Positions 36,398-46,006 are shown, numbered from the stretch's first letter. The stretch: 64,000 nucleotides of DNA from Paenibacillus sp. (GCA_031254035.1 JAIRVF010000100.1:62001-126000), one strand, 5' to 3'. Notes: a model not told the origin generated them from the sequence alone. Program-made: numbers and translations.

Positions 36398-36823
36398 TCA
36401 CAAAAAACGTTTCCTCTGTTCAGGAGTTGGAATCAGGCACTGCTCATTCTTGCCAAACCAACGGTAGCGGTTGCGAGCAACCAAACGGTATAACCAGTCT
36501 CGGATAACCGGCGGAATGAAAACAAACACATACAGCAGCGGCCAGGGCATTTTCAATTGACGAAAAATACGGAGTACGGCAGCCGAGCGGGTGTAATAAT
36601 GTCCATCTTCGATCAAAACAACGGTGTCCAGCCCATCTACGGGAAGACCGCCTGCTCGCAGAAGTTCGCCTCCTGAGCCGGATTGCAACGAAGCAAAGCG
36701 GAACTTTGCTTGTGGATCACGTTCGATAATAAATCGCGTCAACCCCTGGCATAGATGGCACACGCCGTCCACCAGCACAATTCGCGAAACGTCCTGCTTT
36801 TCAGAATTTTGCATAATGTCCAT
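36398..36823 (-). CDS. DUF393 / DCC-family thiol-disulfide oxidoreductase-like protein
   Basis: A 141-residue protein with the DCC signature VDGVCHLCQG (C22 and C25) near the N-terminus, then FRFASLQS and a C-terminal YRLVARNRYRWFG, typical of the YuxK/DUF393 group. The thioredoxin-like redox role is a family prediction. It stands alone on the minus strand between repeats and a small zinc-ribbon gene. Confidence 0.88.
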   Translation of the reverse strand: MDIMQNSEKQDVSRIVLVDGVCHLCQGLTRFIIERDPQAKFRFASLQSGSGGELLRAGGLPVDGLDTVVLIEDGHYYTRSAAVLRIFRQLKMPWPLLYVFVFIPPVIRDWLYRLVARNRYRWFGKNEQCLIPTPEQRKRFL

Positions 36824-36910
36824 ATCCCGTCACCTCACAACCTCAGTATCCTCTGCGTCCATTCGAAATTCAAGTCAAAGCCACCCAAAAAGACCCTAAT
36901 AAAAAAAGAA

Positions 36911-36935
36911 AAAAGCCCGGGTAACTTCCCGCGCC
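36911..36935 (-). terminator. terminator of the small gene at 36956
   Basis: On the minus strand GCGCGGG-AAGTTA-CCCGGGC forms a short GC stem followed by TTTTTTC. Confidence 0.75.
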
Positions 36936-36955
36936 TGTATCTTTGGTTCGACAAT

Positions 36956-37234
36956 TTACTTAGCCAGAGCTTTGCCGATCCATTGGTTCTCGTCGATTTG
37001 CTGTTCCAGCTCGCCTTTGTAGCTTTCGATGCACTTGCAGATAAAATCTTTGCGGCATACAGGGCAAGGCGTTTTTTGCAATCGGCTGATGTTTGTCATT
37101 TTCCATTCCGGAAAACGGCTATAGAACACGCGGCAAACTGTTCCGTCAGCCAGATTCATAATGAATTCGTACAATCCGCTTTGTTCATTGCTGCTGGCTT
37201 CCTTCATATTCGTAATCACTGGTCTGTAAGACAT
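36956..37234 (-). CDS. small protein with Cys-rich motif
   Basis: A 92-residue protein of unknown function. The N-terminal half is beta-rich (LYEFIMNLADGTVCRVFYSR). A TPCPVCRKDFICKC cluster near residue 58 could bind zinc, and the C-terminal helix is acidic. I chose the ATG at 37234 because GGGTG stands five bases upstream. It has its own terminator. Confidence 0.75.
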   Translation of the reverse strand: MSYRPVITNMKEASSNEQSGLYEFIMNLADGTVCRVFYSRFPEWKMTNISRLQKTPCPVCRKDFICKCIESYKGELEQQIDENQWIGKALAK

Positions 37235-37432
37235 ATGCATCACCCGTTTATATAAATTTCTGTATCAAGTACCTAGACATATTAAATAATTTTAAACTTC
37301 GTGTCAATAAAAGGTTGCATCACTTCGCGCTCCGCTATACCTATGAAAGCAAAAAAAATGTCCGGAATCCTTTTCCACGCAGTGAGACACCACTCAATTA
37401 AAGCCTAATCGCCGCCGTTATTGATATTCATC

Positions 37433-37483
37433 TTGACAACGAAAAGATAATTGAACGATAATAAATTCTAAATGTTTAAACAT
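37433..37483 (+). promoter_or_regulatory. promoter and operator of the arsR-type gene
   Basis: TTGACA (37433-37438) and GATAAT (37457-37462) are 18 bp apart. The perfect palindrome ATGTTTAAACAT (37472-37483) covers the expected start of transcription. The same palindrome recurs at 37935, so it is probably the operator of the ArsR protein. Confidence 0.8.
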
Positions 37484-37551
37484 GTGAACATACGGAGGCG
37501 GTTACCATCACAACTGAACATGAATCCTACAATTGCAGCAATAAAGCGCAG

Positions 37552-37842
37552 GTGCTTGAGAGGTTCCAGCAGGCTACGCCCATTTTTCAAGCGTTAGGAG
37601 ATTCAAACAGACAACAGATCATTATGCTCTTGCTGGAACACAATGCACTGAACGTGAATCAATTGACAGAACGGATGGAGATTTCAAGACCGGCGGTTTC
37701 CCACCATTTGAAAATATTGAGACAAGCGGGATTAATTACATTCCAAAAACAAGCGAACGAAAAGTTATATTCACTAAGCGCAAGAGAATTTTTGACAACC
37801 ATTCAAGACCTGATGGCTGCAATTGAATTAGGGCTGGATTAA
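37552..37842 (+). CDS. ArsR-family transcriptional regulator
   Basis: A winged-helix repressor of at least 96 residues (IFQALGDSNRQQIIMLLLE, then ISRPAVSHHLKILRQAGLI). No metal-binding CxC motif is seen, so the signal is unknown. The GTG at 37552 is a conservative start without a ribosome-binding site. A perfect GGAGG at 37494-37498 stands eight bases before ATC at 37507, which is in frame and would give ITTEHESYNCSNKAQV as the N-terminus; initiation there, or a mutated ATG, is possible. It probably controls itself and the decayed transporter downstream. Confidence 0.85.
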   Translation: MLERFQQATPIFQALGDSNRQQIIMLLLEHNALNVNQLTERMEISRPAVSHHLKILRQAGLITFQKQANEKLYSLSAREFLTTIQDLMAAIELGLD

Positions 37843-37934
37843 TCAATCTATCCAGCTTGGCGCGGAAAATTGGCTGGCTTATCATGGATGATCATACCCT
37901 GTCGTTGCGCGCTTTATTTTTGCCCACAATGTTC

Positions 37935-37950
37935 ATATGTTTAAACATAT
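37935..37950. promoter_or_regulatory. second ArsR-type operator, before the EamA pseudogene
   Basis: ATATGTTTAAACATAT is a perfect 16-bp palindrome sharing its core with the operator at 37472-37483. It lies 36 bases before the transporter start. Confidence 0.75.
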
Positions 37951-37985
37951 CACTACACTACTATACATAAGGAGAAAAAATAATT

Positions 37986-38550
37986 ATGGATAATCAGCGA
38001 AAGTCCAACAAGAGCATTTATTTTCTAATGCTGCTCGTACCGTTATTTTGGGGAGGATCATTTTCTACTGCAGAGCATGTCATATCCGAAATACCGCCGC
38101 TTGTTGCAGCCACAATTCGTTTTGCGCTTGCAGGCGTTATTTTAACCATCTTCATTATGGTCCGGAAAGAGTGGAGTCTGTCGGTATGGAAAAATAATTG
38201 GAAAGGCCTTCTCCTGATTTCACTGACGGCCGTCAGGCGGCTGGGATAAGGTTCCTTATATGTCTGAGCAGAGTTGGTTTGAAATGGGCTACATGGTGGT
38301 CGGCGGAACGCTAATTGGCTACGTAATTTTTAATCTTGGGGTTCAGAGGATTGGCGCCAGCCAAACCAGCATATATTTGAATTTGACTCCAATCGTAACT
38401 TCACTGCTGTCCGTGATTTTGTACGGAGCCGATATGACATGGTCGCTCTTGCTCGGATTAGTTCTTGTGCTAACGGGTGTCTGTCTTGCAAACATATCGA
38501 CGCAGAAGAACACTCGGGTAGGGAAAGCTCCAGCATCGGCTAAGTCGTAA
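37986..38550 (+). pseudogene. EamA-family transporter, internally deleted
   Basis: The first 83 codons give a normal EamA N-terminus (LVPLFWGGSFSTAEHVISEI, later LLLISLTA), then the frame breaks (VRRLG stop at 38249). The C-terminal part resumes in another frame from about 38251 (VPYMSEQSWFEMGY, later RIGASQTSIYLNLTPIV) to 38550. About 110-120 residues of the usual 300 are missing between the halves, so this is an internal deletion, not a single frameshift. The promoter region with its operator is intact. Confidence 0.88.
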
Positions 38551-38736
38551 ATGATATAACTTGGTCTTGAATTCCTTTCCCTTACCTGCTCAGTACTATC
38601 CCTTCCTCTAAGCATCTATTATATGGCTTAATAACGCAGACAATAAAAATCTCCCCCCCTTCCCTTACTTTCCATATACAAACAATGTATAGTAACCAGC
38701 TCTGCATATAAGACTAAATTTAACGAGGTGCGTAAT

Positions 38737-40086
38737 ATGGATAACTCCGGATCTAACGGCTCCGAAAAGCCAAACACTTGGACCAAACCGAAGAAGCGGT
38801 CTTCGCTTGCGGGGCTTAACCATTCCATGAAAGTACCGCAGAAAGGTTCGACTTTCAGGAAATTTCTCGCTTTTGTCGGCCCTGGCTATCTCGTTGCGGT
38901 CGGATATATGGATCCGGGAAACTGGGCGACGGATATTGCCGGTGGCGCGCAGTTTGGCTATTCCCTGCTGTCGATGATTCTGGTGTCCAATTTAATGGCG
39001 GTACTGCTTCAATCGCTGTCAAGCAAACTCGGCATCGTCACCGGACATGATTTAGCTCAAGCCTGCCGCAACCAATACAGTAAACCAGTCACCATCGGAT
39101 TGTGGATCCTGTGCGAACTCGCCATCGCCGCTTGCGATCTGGCAGAAGTCATTGGTTCCGCCATCGCCTTGCAGCTCTTATTTGGCATACCGCTCATATA
39201 CGGCGTACTCATTACCGCACTAGACGTCCTGCTTATTCTGCTTTTGCAGCATAAAGGATTTCGGGCCATCGAAGTTCTGGTCATCGCGCTTGTCGCGACC
39301 ATTGGCGCTTGTTTCGCTGTTGACCTGTGGCTGGCTAAACCGGATGCAGGGAGCGTTTTTGCGGGGTTTATCCCGACGGCTGACCTTGTCACTAACCACC
39401 AAAAGCTATACATAGCCATCGCGATCCTCGGAGCAACCGTCATGCCACATAATCTGTACCTTCATTCTTCCATCGTGCAGACGCGCCAATATGAAAATTC
39501 CGAGAAAGGAAAACGCGAAGCTATCCGGTTTTCCGCATGGGATTCCACAATTGCGTTAACTTTAGCTTTGTTCATCAACGCGGCGATTCTGATCGTCTCA
39601 GCAGCAACATTTCATCAAGCAGGTATGACAGAAGTCGCCGACATCAGCGACGCGTATTATCTGTTGTCGCCGCTTGTAGGCACGACGCTCGCAAGCATTT
39701 TATTCGCTGTTGCGCTGCTGGCATCCGGCCAAAACTCAACGCTGACTGGTACTTTAGCAGGCCAAATCGTTATGGAAGGCTTCCTCGACATTAAACTTCC
39801 GCCCTGGCTTCGCAGGCTTGTTACACGACTGATCGCGATTATTCCCGCCATCATCGTCACCATGATTGCCGGGGAAAAAGGCACGGAAGAGCTTTTAATT
39901 CTAAGCCAGGTCATTTTGTCGCTACAACTTCCCTTTGCCGTGATTCCTCTGGTCCAGTTCACCGGAAACAAAAAAATCATGGGCATATTCGTTAACCCGT
40001 CATGGATAAAAATATTGGCCTGGGGCGTTACCGCTATTATCGTGGTTCTCAATCTGTTTCTCATTTATCAAACTTTTGCGGGGTGA
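38737..40086 (+). CDS. mntH: Nramp-family Mn(2+)/divalent metal transporter
   Basis: A 449-residue, 11-helix proton-coupled metal importer. The TM1 metal-binding motif MDPGNWATD and the TM6 motif [12 protein letters not shown] are both intact. GAGGTG six bases upstream favours the ATG at 38737 over a GTG nine bases earlier. No manganese riboswitch or clear MntR box was recognised in the 186-bp leader. Confidence 0.95.
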   Translation: MDNSGSNGSEKPNTWTKPKKRSSLAGLNHSMKVPQKGSTFRKFLAFVGPGYLVAVGYMDPGNWATDIAGGAQFGYSLLSMILVSNLMAVLLQSLSSKLGIVTGHDLAQACRNQYSKPVTIGLWILCELAIAACDLAEVIGSAIALQLLFGIPLIYGVLITALDVLLILLLQHKGFRAIEVLVIALVATIGACFAVDLWLAKPDAGSVFAGFIPTADLVTNHQKLYIAIAILGATVMPHNLYLHSSIVQTRQYENSEKGKREAIRFSAWDSTIALTLALFINAAILIVSAATFHQAGMTEVADISDAYYLLSPLVGTTLASILFAVALLASGQNSTLTGTLAGQIVMEGFLDIKLPPWLRRLVTRLIAIIPAIIVTMIAGEKGTEELLILSQVILSLQLPFAVIPLVQFTGNKKIMGIFVNPSWIKILAWGVTAIIVVLNLFLIYQTFAG

Positions 40087-40257
40087 TTTAGGCTCAATAC
40101 TGAATTTAGTTGATATTATCCGAGGTGTCCGCCACGGTTACAGATCGTTCTTCAGATCACTGCCGCTTCCTAAGCATCGATTCCGTCTCCTCCGCTACTT
40201 TCGCTTTTTTGTGAAGCACTAATCATGATATTGAATTCTTAGTTTCAGCCCCATATA

Positions 40258-40302
40258 AAAAAGCCGCAATGAGCTGCTTTAATCGCCCATGTGGCCTTTT
40301 GT
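40258..40302. terminator. weak bidirectional terminator between mntH and kdpC
   Basis: AAAGCCGCA and TGTGGCCTTT can pair across a long loop with T/A runs on both sides. The stem is short, so confidence is low. Confidence 0.4.
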
Positions 40303-40322
40303 GTGCCTTAAAAAATCTCTGC

Positions 40323-40931
40323 CTATTCTCCAGCAAGCTCCTTCAGCGCCAGATTCAACTTAAGCACGTTCACTCTCTTCTCTCCGAAAACGCCTAGATC
40401 GCGGCCCTCGATGCTCTTTTTCACCAACTGTTGAAGCTGCTCCCCCGGAATATGGCGTAAAGCGCTGATTCGCGGAATTTGCGCCTCGGCAGAGGCGGGT
40501 GTAATATCCGGGTCGAGACCGGAACCAGAATTCGTAATCAGGTCAATTGGCAGCTCGCTGATAGGTACCTTCGGGTTCTCCTTCTCCCACTGCGCGATGG
40601 ACTCCTTGACCCGTTTTAGCAGCTCAGGATTGGATGGCGAGTAGTTATTGGAGCCCGAAGCGGCCCCATTGTTATCAATACTGGAAATCCGCCCTTGAAA
40701 ATACGATGGATCCGTAAAAGTCTGCCCGATGAGTTCTGAACCCACGGTGCGACCAGAGCCATCCTTAACCATACTGCCATTCGCCTGATCCGGGAAAATC
40801 AGCTGGGCCAGCCCCGTACTGGCCAGCGGATAAGCGATGCCGCAAATCACGATAAACAATAAACTGGTCCGCAATGCGATAAGCCAGATCGAACCATGCC
40901 GCATTTCTTCAAATTTAGCTGTCATTTTCAT
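40323..40931 (-). CDS. kdpC: potassium-transporting ATPase subunit C
   Basis: A 202-residue subunit with one N-terminal membrane helix (LIALRTSLLFIVICGIAYPLA) and the conserved SDPSYFQGR-type segment (FTDPSYFQGRISS), then NYSPSNPELL and ITNSGSGLDPDITPASA. KdpC holds the KdpFABC complex together. It is the last gene of the operon; no kdpDE sensor pair follows. Confidence 0.95.
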   Translation of the reverse strand: MKMTAKFEEMRHGSIWLIALRTSLLFIVICGIAYPLASTGLAQLIFPDQANGSMVKDGSGRTVGSELIGQTFTDPSYFQGRISSIDNNGAASGSNNYSPSNPELLKRVKESIAQWEKENPKVPISELPIDLITNSGSGLDPDITPASAEAQIPRISALRHIPGEQLQQLVKKSIEGRDLGVFGEKRVNVLKLNLALKELAGE

Positions 40932-41010
40932 CGTATATCATCCTTTTTCATAAGCTTGGCGGGTTTAATACATGTTCCCCCGCTTTCTCTCTATCCTTAA
41001 AATCCAATCA

Positions 41011-43041
41011 CTAAATCCATAAGTGCACGATCAAATCGATCAGCTTAATGCCGGCAAACGGGGCGATCACCCCGCCGATCCCAAAAATCATCAAGTTGCG
41101 GCTCAGCAGCCTAGCAGAGCTCATCGGTCTGTATTTGACGCCCTTCATTGCCAGCGGAATCAAGAGTGGAATGATAACCGCATTAAAAATGAGTGCGCTC
41201 AAAATAGCCGACAGCGGTGATCCCAGCCCCATAATGTTTAAAACCTTCATCTCCGGAATGGCCACCATGAACATCGCCGGAATAATCGCAAAATATTTGG
41301 CGACGTCGTTCGCGATGCTAAACGTCGTGAGCGCGCCCCGTGTCATCAACAACTGTTTGCCTATAGCCACCACTTCGATAATCTTGGACGGATCGGAATC
41401 CAGATCAACCATGTTCGCCGCTTCCTTGGCCGCAACAGTGCCGCTGTTCATGGCGATTCCCACATCTGCCTGTGCCAGAGCCGGAGCGTCGTTTGTACCG
41501 TCGCCCGTCATCGCCACCAGCTTGCCTTCTGCCTGCTCACGGCGGATGACGGCGATTTTATCCTCCGGCTTGCTTTCGGCAATGAACTCATCAACGCCGG
41601 CTTCCCGGGCGATCGTTGCCGCCGTCAGCGGATTATCGCCAGTACACATGATCGTTTTGATGCCCATCTGCCGCAGCTGCTCAAAACGTTCCTTCATCCC
41701 CGGCTTAACGGTATCCTTCAGATGAATTAGGCCATAGATACGGCTGTCGACCGCCACCGCAAGTGGCGTCCCTCCTTCCATTGCGATCGTATCGGAATTC
41801 ACGGCAAGATCAGGCGGAATACTTCCGCCTTGGGAAAGCACCCATTTCCGGACCGCATCGACGGCCCCTTTACGGACATGACGTCCATCTTGCAAATTAA
41901 TGCCACTCATTCGGGTCTCCGCTTGAAACTCAATGAACTCGCCACCTGCCGCGATTGTTTCATCGTAGCCAAGCGCCCCCTTTTTCATGAGTTCCAGCAC
42001 AGACCGTCCTTCCGGCGTTTCGTCTTTAAGTGAACTTACTGCCGCCCAGTAGGCCGTCTCCTGCATGGAAGCATCGCCTACAGGGATGAATTGGCTGGCC
42101 ATACGGTTGCCGTAAGTGATCGTTCCCGTTTTATCCAAAATCATCGTATTGATATCGCCTGAAGCTTCTACAGCTTTACCGGACATCGCCAGCACATTAA
42201 ACTGGGTGACGCGGTCCATCCCGGCAATCCCGATCGCTGACAGCAGGCCGCCGATCGTCGTCGGAATTAAGCACACCAGCAAGGAGATCAATACCGGGAT
42301 ATCAAGCGGTACTCCCAAATATTTGGCGATAGGCGCGAGTGTCACGACCACGATCAAAAAGATCAGCGTCAAGGTGGTCAGCAGCGTATTGAGCGCAATT
42401 TCATTCGGCGTTTTCTGGCGCGATGCGCCTTCGACGAGCGAAATCATCCGGTCAATAAACGATTCCCCGGGATCGCTGGTGATAACTACCTTGATCCGGT
42501 CGCTGACGACGCGCGTTCCCCCTGTAACGGAGCTGAAGTCGCCGCCGGCTTCCTTGATGACCGGAGCCGATTCCCCGGTAATCGCCGATTCATCGACCGA
42601 TGCGAGCCCTTCAATGACTTCGCCGTCTCCAGGAATCATTTCGCCCTGTGAAACGATAACGATATCACCCTTACGCAGCTCTGTGGAATTCACCACTTTA
42701 ACATCCGAGCCTATGCATTTATTGGCGGTGGTTTCCTGCTTACTTTTTTTCAGGGAGTCCGCCTGTGCTTTACCCCGGCCCTCAGCCAGCGCTTCAGCGT
42801 AGTTGGCGAACAACACTGTGAACAGCAAAATCAGAAACACCGTCAGATTAAAGCCTATGCGTCCGCTGGTATTGAAATAGGCGGGGAACAGTACCATCAG
42901 CAGCACGACAAATGTGCCAGTTTCCACCACGAACATGACCGGATTTCTCATCATAATGACCGGGTTCAGTTTCATCATGCTATCTTTCATCGCATGCTTG
43001 ATAATACTGCCTGTAAGCATGCTTTTGCGTTTTTCGTTCAT
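41011..43041 (-). CDS. kdpB: potassium-transporting ATPase subunit B (P-type ATPase)
   Basis: The catalytic subunit, 676 residues. The phosphorylation motif DKTGTIT, the TGES loop (AITGESAPV) and the hinge [16 protein letters not shown] are all intact. It hydrolyses ATP to drive K+ uptake through KdpA. GAGGTGG eight bases upstream supports the ATG at 43041; an ATG four codons earlier is closer to that site. Confidence 0.97.
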   Translation of the reverse strand: MNEKRKSMLTGSIIKHAMKDSMMKLNPVIMMRNPVMFVVETGTFVVLLMVLFPAYFNTSGRIGFNLTVFLILLFTVLFANYAEALAEGRGKAQADSLKKSKQETTANKCIGSDVKVVNSTELRKGDIVIVSQGEMIPGDGEVIEGLASVDESAITGESAPVIKEAGGDFSSVTGGTRVVSDRIKVVITSDPGESFIDRMISLVEGASRQKTPNEIALNTLLTTLTLIFLIVVVTLAPIAKYLGVPLDIPVLISLLVCLIPTTIGGLLSAIGIAGMDRVTQFNVLAMSGKAVEASGDINTMILDKTGTITYGNRMASQFIPVGDASMQETAYWAAVSSLKDETPEGRSVLELMKKGALGYDETIAAGGEFIEFQAETRMSGINLQDGRHVRKGAVDAVRKWVLSQGGSIPPDLAVNSDTIAMEGGTPLAVAVDSRIYGLIHLKDTVKPGMKERFEQLRQMGIKTIMCTGDNPLTAATIAREAGVDEFIAESKPEDKIAVIRREQAEGKLVAMTGDGTNDAPALAQADVGIAMNSGTVAAKEAANMVDLDSDPSKIIEVVAIGKQLLMTRGALTTFSIANDVAKYFAIIPAMFMVAIPEMKVLNIMGLGSPLSAILSALIFNAVIIPLLIPLAMKGVKYRPMSSARLLSRNLMIFGIGGVIAPFAGIKLIDLIVHLWI

Positions 43042-43179
43042 GACTTTTTCCACCTCGTTTATTTACAGGAATTGAAGCCATTCCATATTTCAAAATTTTA
43101 TCGGACCTCTAAACGTCTACCTCTCAGTCCGCCTTTAGCAGAAGCTTTTATTGTAAGATCAAAAATCCCTTGCTTCGGG

Positions 43180-44865
43180 TTACCCTGCCGATATCTGGAG
43201 ATATTCAGCAACCGGTCCAAGTACGAGCACAGGTAGGAATGTTAATGCGCCGATCAGGAGCACGGTTCCGACCAAAATACCCGCAAACAACTTCGTGTCG
43301 GTATGGAACGTGCCGATCGTTTCGGGAACCGTTCTTTTCCGTGACAGCGAACCAGCTACCGCCAAAAGCGCGATAATCGAGACATACCGTCCCAGGAGCA
43401 TAACAAGCCCTGTACTAACGTTCCAGAACATCGTGCTATCGCCCAAACCTTCAAAACCAGAGCCGTTGTTCGCTGCCGAAGAAGTAAACTCATACAAAGA
43501 TTGGCTCAGCCCATGGTATCCCGGATTAGATAAAGCGTCTGTTCCCAAATGCGTCATAAACGAAATGGCCGTCGGTGCCAAAATGATCAGCGGATGCATG
43601 AGAATCGCAATGGCGATCAGCTTCATTTCCCGGCTTTCGATTTTGCGGCCCAGAAATTCCGGCGTTCGTCCAACCATCAGCCCGCAGATGAACACACCCA
43701 GGATGGCGTACATCAACATATTGACCAGGCCTACACCTTTTCCTCCAAAAACGACATTCAGCATCATTTCCGCCAAAGGAGCCAGCCCTCCGAGCGGTGT
43801 GAGCGTATCATGCATGTTGTTGACCGATCCGGTGGTCGCCGCTGTAGTAACGGTGGTAAAAAGTGCTGACTGCACCACGCCGAAGCGGACCTCTTTCCCT
43901 TCCATACTGCCTTGCGAACTATTAATACCCAGTTGATTGATAAGAGGATTGCCGCTTTTTTCAGAAAAATATGTCAGGCACAGGAACGTGACGAACAGCA
44001 CCATCATGGCCGAGAATATAATCCATCCTTGCTTGCGGTTTTTGGCAAACCGTCCGAACGTATACGGCAGCGCAGCGGAAATCGTCCACATACTCAAAAT
44101 TTCAATCACGTTCGTCAGAGGTCTTGGATTCTCAAACGGATGCGCGGAGTTCACCCCGAAGAAACCGCCCCCGTTCGTACCCAAATGCTTGATTGACTCC
44201 AAAGACGCGACTGGCCCCATAGCAATATGCTGTACAGCTCCGCCAAACGTGTTGACCGTTACGCTAGGCTCCAATGTTTGCGGCACCTGCAGCCCAACCA
44301 GTACTAAGGTTACGATGAAAGCAATCGGCAGATATATACGGGTATGGGCTTTAACGAAGTCCTCGAAAAAGTTCCCCAGTCCGCCCCCTCTACGGGTCAT
44401 CCCGCGGATAAAAGCAATGGCAACTGCCAAGCCCGAAGCCGCCGACGTAAACATCATCATCGTGATAACGATCATCTGGCCGAAATAAGACATGCCGCTT
44501 TCCCCGCTGTAATGCTGTAGATTCGTATTGGTCATAAAACTGATGACGGTGTTGAAGGATAGACTGGCATCCATATTCCCCGTGTGATTGGGATTAACCG
44601 GCAGTCCGCCCATTAAGCGCAGAACCAGATAACTAATGGCCACCAATAGGATGTTTGTTGCCAACATGCTGAGGGCGTATTTTTTCCAGCTCATGCTTGA
44701 GCGGTTTTTCAGCCCGATGATTTTAAATAAAATCTTTTCTACAGGACCAAAAATCTTGTCCGTGCGGTTGGCTTCATTGGAAAACACATGATATATATAG
44801 CTTCCTACCGGCTTGACCAGTAGGAGCAGCACCGCGATGACAATGCAAATCTGCAAAATATCCAC
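43180..44865 (-). CDS. kdpA: potassium-transporting ATPase subunit A
   Basis: The K+-channel-like subunit, 561 residues, about ten membrane helices. The four filter segments are visible: TNTNLQHYSGES, GTNGGGFFGVNSAHPFEN, TTAATTGSVNN and SSAANNGSGFEG. Translation starts at GTG 44865, nine bases after AGAGGAGG. The open frame continues 53 codons upstream through repeats C and D, but those codons are not KdpA. Confidence 0.96.
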   Translation of the reverse strand: MDILQICIVIAVLLLLVKPVGSYIYHVFSNEANRTDKIFGPVEKILFKIIGLKNRSSMSWKKYALSMLATNILLVAISYLVLRLMGGLPVNPNHTGNMDASLSFNTVISFMTNTNLQHYSGESGMSYFGQMIVITMMMFTSAASGLAVAIAFIRGMTRRGGGLGNFFEDFVKAHTRIYLPIAFIVTLVLVGLQVPQTLEPSVTVNTFGGAVQHIAMGPVASLESIKHLGTNGGGFFGVNSAHPFENPRPLTNVIEILSMWTISAALPYTFGRFAKNRKQGWIIFSAMMVLFVTFLCLTYFSEKSGNPLINQLGINSSQGSMEGKEVRFGVVQSALFTTVTTAATTGSVNNMHDTLTPLGGLAPLAEMMLNVVFGGKGVGLVNMLMYAILGVFICGLMVGRTPEFLGRKIESREMKLIAIAILMHPLIILAPTAISFMTHLGTDALSNPGYHGLSQSLYEFTSSAANNGSGFEGLGDSTMFWNVSTGLVMLLGRYVSIIALLAVAGSLSRKRTVPETIGTFHTDTKLFAGILVGTVLLIGALTFLPVLVLGPVAEYLQISAG

Positions 44866-44885
44866 TTCGCTTCCTCCTCTATAAA

Positions 44886-45006
44886 TAACCCCACAAAGTG
44901 TATCGGAAAGAAGTCCGGCGCCTCTCAAAGAGGGGCGCTTTTGCGGAGCAAAAGTACTGGGTGACGTGGACCTTCGAAGTTTATTCCGGTAACTTTGTGG
45001 GGACCC
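44886..45006. repeat. dispersed repeat, copy C (long form)
   Basis: A 121-bp element with perfect 11-bp inverted ends CCCCACAAAGT and ACTTTGTGGGG. It contains the CTCTCAAAGAG and CTTTTGCGGAGCAAAAG hairpins and is nearly the same as copy B over its first 75 bases. It lies between kdpF and kdpA. Confidence 0.88.
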
Positions 45007-45013
45007 CTGAAAT

Positions 45014-45073
45014 ATAACCCCCACAATGTGACGCGTGACCTTCGAAGTTTATTCCGGTAACTTTGTGGGGACT
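45014..45073. repeat. dispersed repeat, copy D (short form)
   Basis: A 60-bp form lacking the hairpin core. Its right half (ACCTTCGAAGTTTATTCCGG and the terminal ACTTTGTGGGG-like end) repeats that of copy C, seven bases away, in direct order. The pair widens the kdpF-kdpA gap to about 230 bp. Confidence 0.85.
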
Positions 45074-45099
45074 CTAAACTAAATGCGGTTACTCCTGTA

Positions 45100-45177
45100 T
45101 TAAAACCGTTCCGGATGGATCAGGGCGTATACCAAATAGATAAATACGAGCATCGCCAAAACTGTCACTACAATCAT
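45100..45177 (-). CDS. kdpF: potassium-transporting ATPase subunit F
   Basis: A 25-residue single-helix peptide (VVTVLAMLVFIYLVYALIHP, then ERF), the typical KdpF that stabilises the complex. The ATG overlaps the TGA of the 35-codon gene upstream (ATGA), so it is translationally coupled to it. Confidence 0.9.
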   Translation of the reverse strand: MIVVTVLAMLVFIYLVYALIHPERF

Positions 45178-45281
45178 CGCCCTTCCCCTCCCTCATCCAC
45201 GATATGGCCGCACCACTTCAGGAACAGCAGAAAAACGCCGAAAACTCCCGCTAGTGTCAATATCATCAGAAAGTCCATCAT
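45174..45281 (-). CDS. 35-residue membrane peptide coupled to kdpF
   Basis: A tiny gene with AGAGGAG before ATG 45281. The peptide has one membrane helix (LMILTLAGVFGVFLLFLKW) and an acidic glycine-rich tail. It overlaps kdpF by four bases, which argues for real translation. No named family; a small subunit or regulator of Kdp is an inference from position. Confidence 0.7.
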   Translation of the reverse strand: MMDFLMILTLAGVFGVFLLFLKWCGHIVDEGGEGR

Positions 45282-45315
45282 CGTCTGGTTTTCTCCTCTC
45301 ATGGTCGAACATGCG

Positions 45316-45708
45316 CTACTTTAGCAAAAATCCGACTTCGCTGTTTCTAGTATGAATGATGTGATTCGCCCCGAGCCCTCGATAAATCCCCGGAGAATTC
45401 CCCCCACGCGTAATTACGTAGATTGGTCGCGAAGTCCAGGGCCGACATATTTGCAAATACCGGCAAGTCAAATTGAGACTGTTCTCGAAGATGAAGATCC
45501 GGCCGACTCTCTGCTCCGGTACAACCCATTCATCCGTATTGTTCGTATGAATCCGGATGATTTGTGTAATGCCCAGCTTCTTGAGTGCCCGTTCTTCTTT
45601 CAGATTATTGGTCAGCACGGCGAAAGGCCGTTTGAGATAGATCAAAAGCTTAATAAATTTGCGCCCGGATTCATTCGGCGCCGTAACAATGATGAGATCC
45701 TCATCCAC
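45316..45708 (-). CDS. Rossmann-like protein, first gene of the kdp operon
   Basis: A 130-residue cytoplasmic protein starting at GTG 45708, nine bases after GGAGGAG. Alternating strands and helices (DLIIVTAPNESGRKFIKLLI, RPFAVLTNNLKEERALKKLG, RPIYVITRGGNSPG) suggest a TrkA-N or universal-stress-like fold without a clear GxGxxG motif. It is the first gene after the two riboswitches, so it is co-regulated with Kdp and may regulate the pump. Function unknown. Confidence 0.7.
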   Translation of the reverse strand: MDEDLIIVTAPNESGRKFIKLLIYLKRPFAVLTNNLKEERALKKLGITQIIRIHTNNTDEWVVPEQRVGRIFIFENSLNLTCRYLQICRPWTSRPIYVITRGGNSPGIYRGLGANHIIHTRNSEVGFLLK

Positions 45709-45743
45709 GGTGGTATGCTCCTCCTTCTGGCAGATCGCCCAGA

Positions 45744-45790
45744 ACAAATAAAATAGGCCGCAGGAAAGAGAACCTTTCCCGCGGCCTAAA
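45744..45790 (-). terminator. terminator of the proximal c-di-AMP riboswitch
   Basis: On the minus strand TAGGCCGCGGGAAAGG and CTTTCCTGCGGCCTA form a strong stem with TTTTATTTG after it. It lies between the aptamer and the first gene, so it should be the expression platform. Confidence 0.88.
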
Positions 45791-45849
45791 AATTCATGAC
45801 GAAAGAAAGCCATGAAAATATGCTCACGACAAATGCTGCCTCTCCCTAT

Positions 45850-46006
45850 ACGCTTACGAGGTTAGCTGACGGATTAGGGCGTGAGAGTCGCCCATCCCCC
45901 ATTGTCCTTTCGCAGGACAGAGGGATTCACCCCGGCGCCATGATGCATTTGGCATGATGGTGCGGTTGGGTCCCCCGCTTCCGGCCCAGGGCCGAAATTC
46001 AGCGTT
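45850..46006 (-). promoter_or_regulatory. c-di-AMP riboswitch (ydaO/yuaA type), proximal copy
   Basis: On the minus strand the segment opens with AACGCTGAATTTCGG, contains GCGGGGGACCCAACC and GGGGTGAATCC, and closes with ATCCGTCAGCTAACCTCGTA and AGCG. These match the ydaO aptamer as I remember it. ydaO switches turn genes off when c-di-AMP is high, fitting control of K+ uptake. Confidence 0.9.

Noticed and set aside
36313..36507. Plus-strand frame over the low-complexity ATGCCTTACC region
   Set aside because: It crosses the 3-prime end of the DUF393 gene and has no start signal.
38551..38736. Manganese (yybP-ykoY) riboswitch or MntR box before mntH
   Set aside because: The spacer is short and AT-rich and shows neither the aptamer core nor a convincing palindrome.
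44866..45024. Upstream extension of the kdpA frame by 53 codons
   Set aside because: The extra codons translate repeats C and D, have no ribosome-binding site and no KdpA similarity; GTG 44865 has AGAGGAGG upstream.
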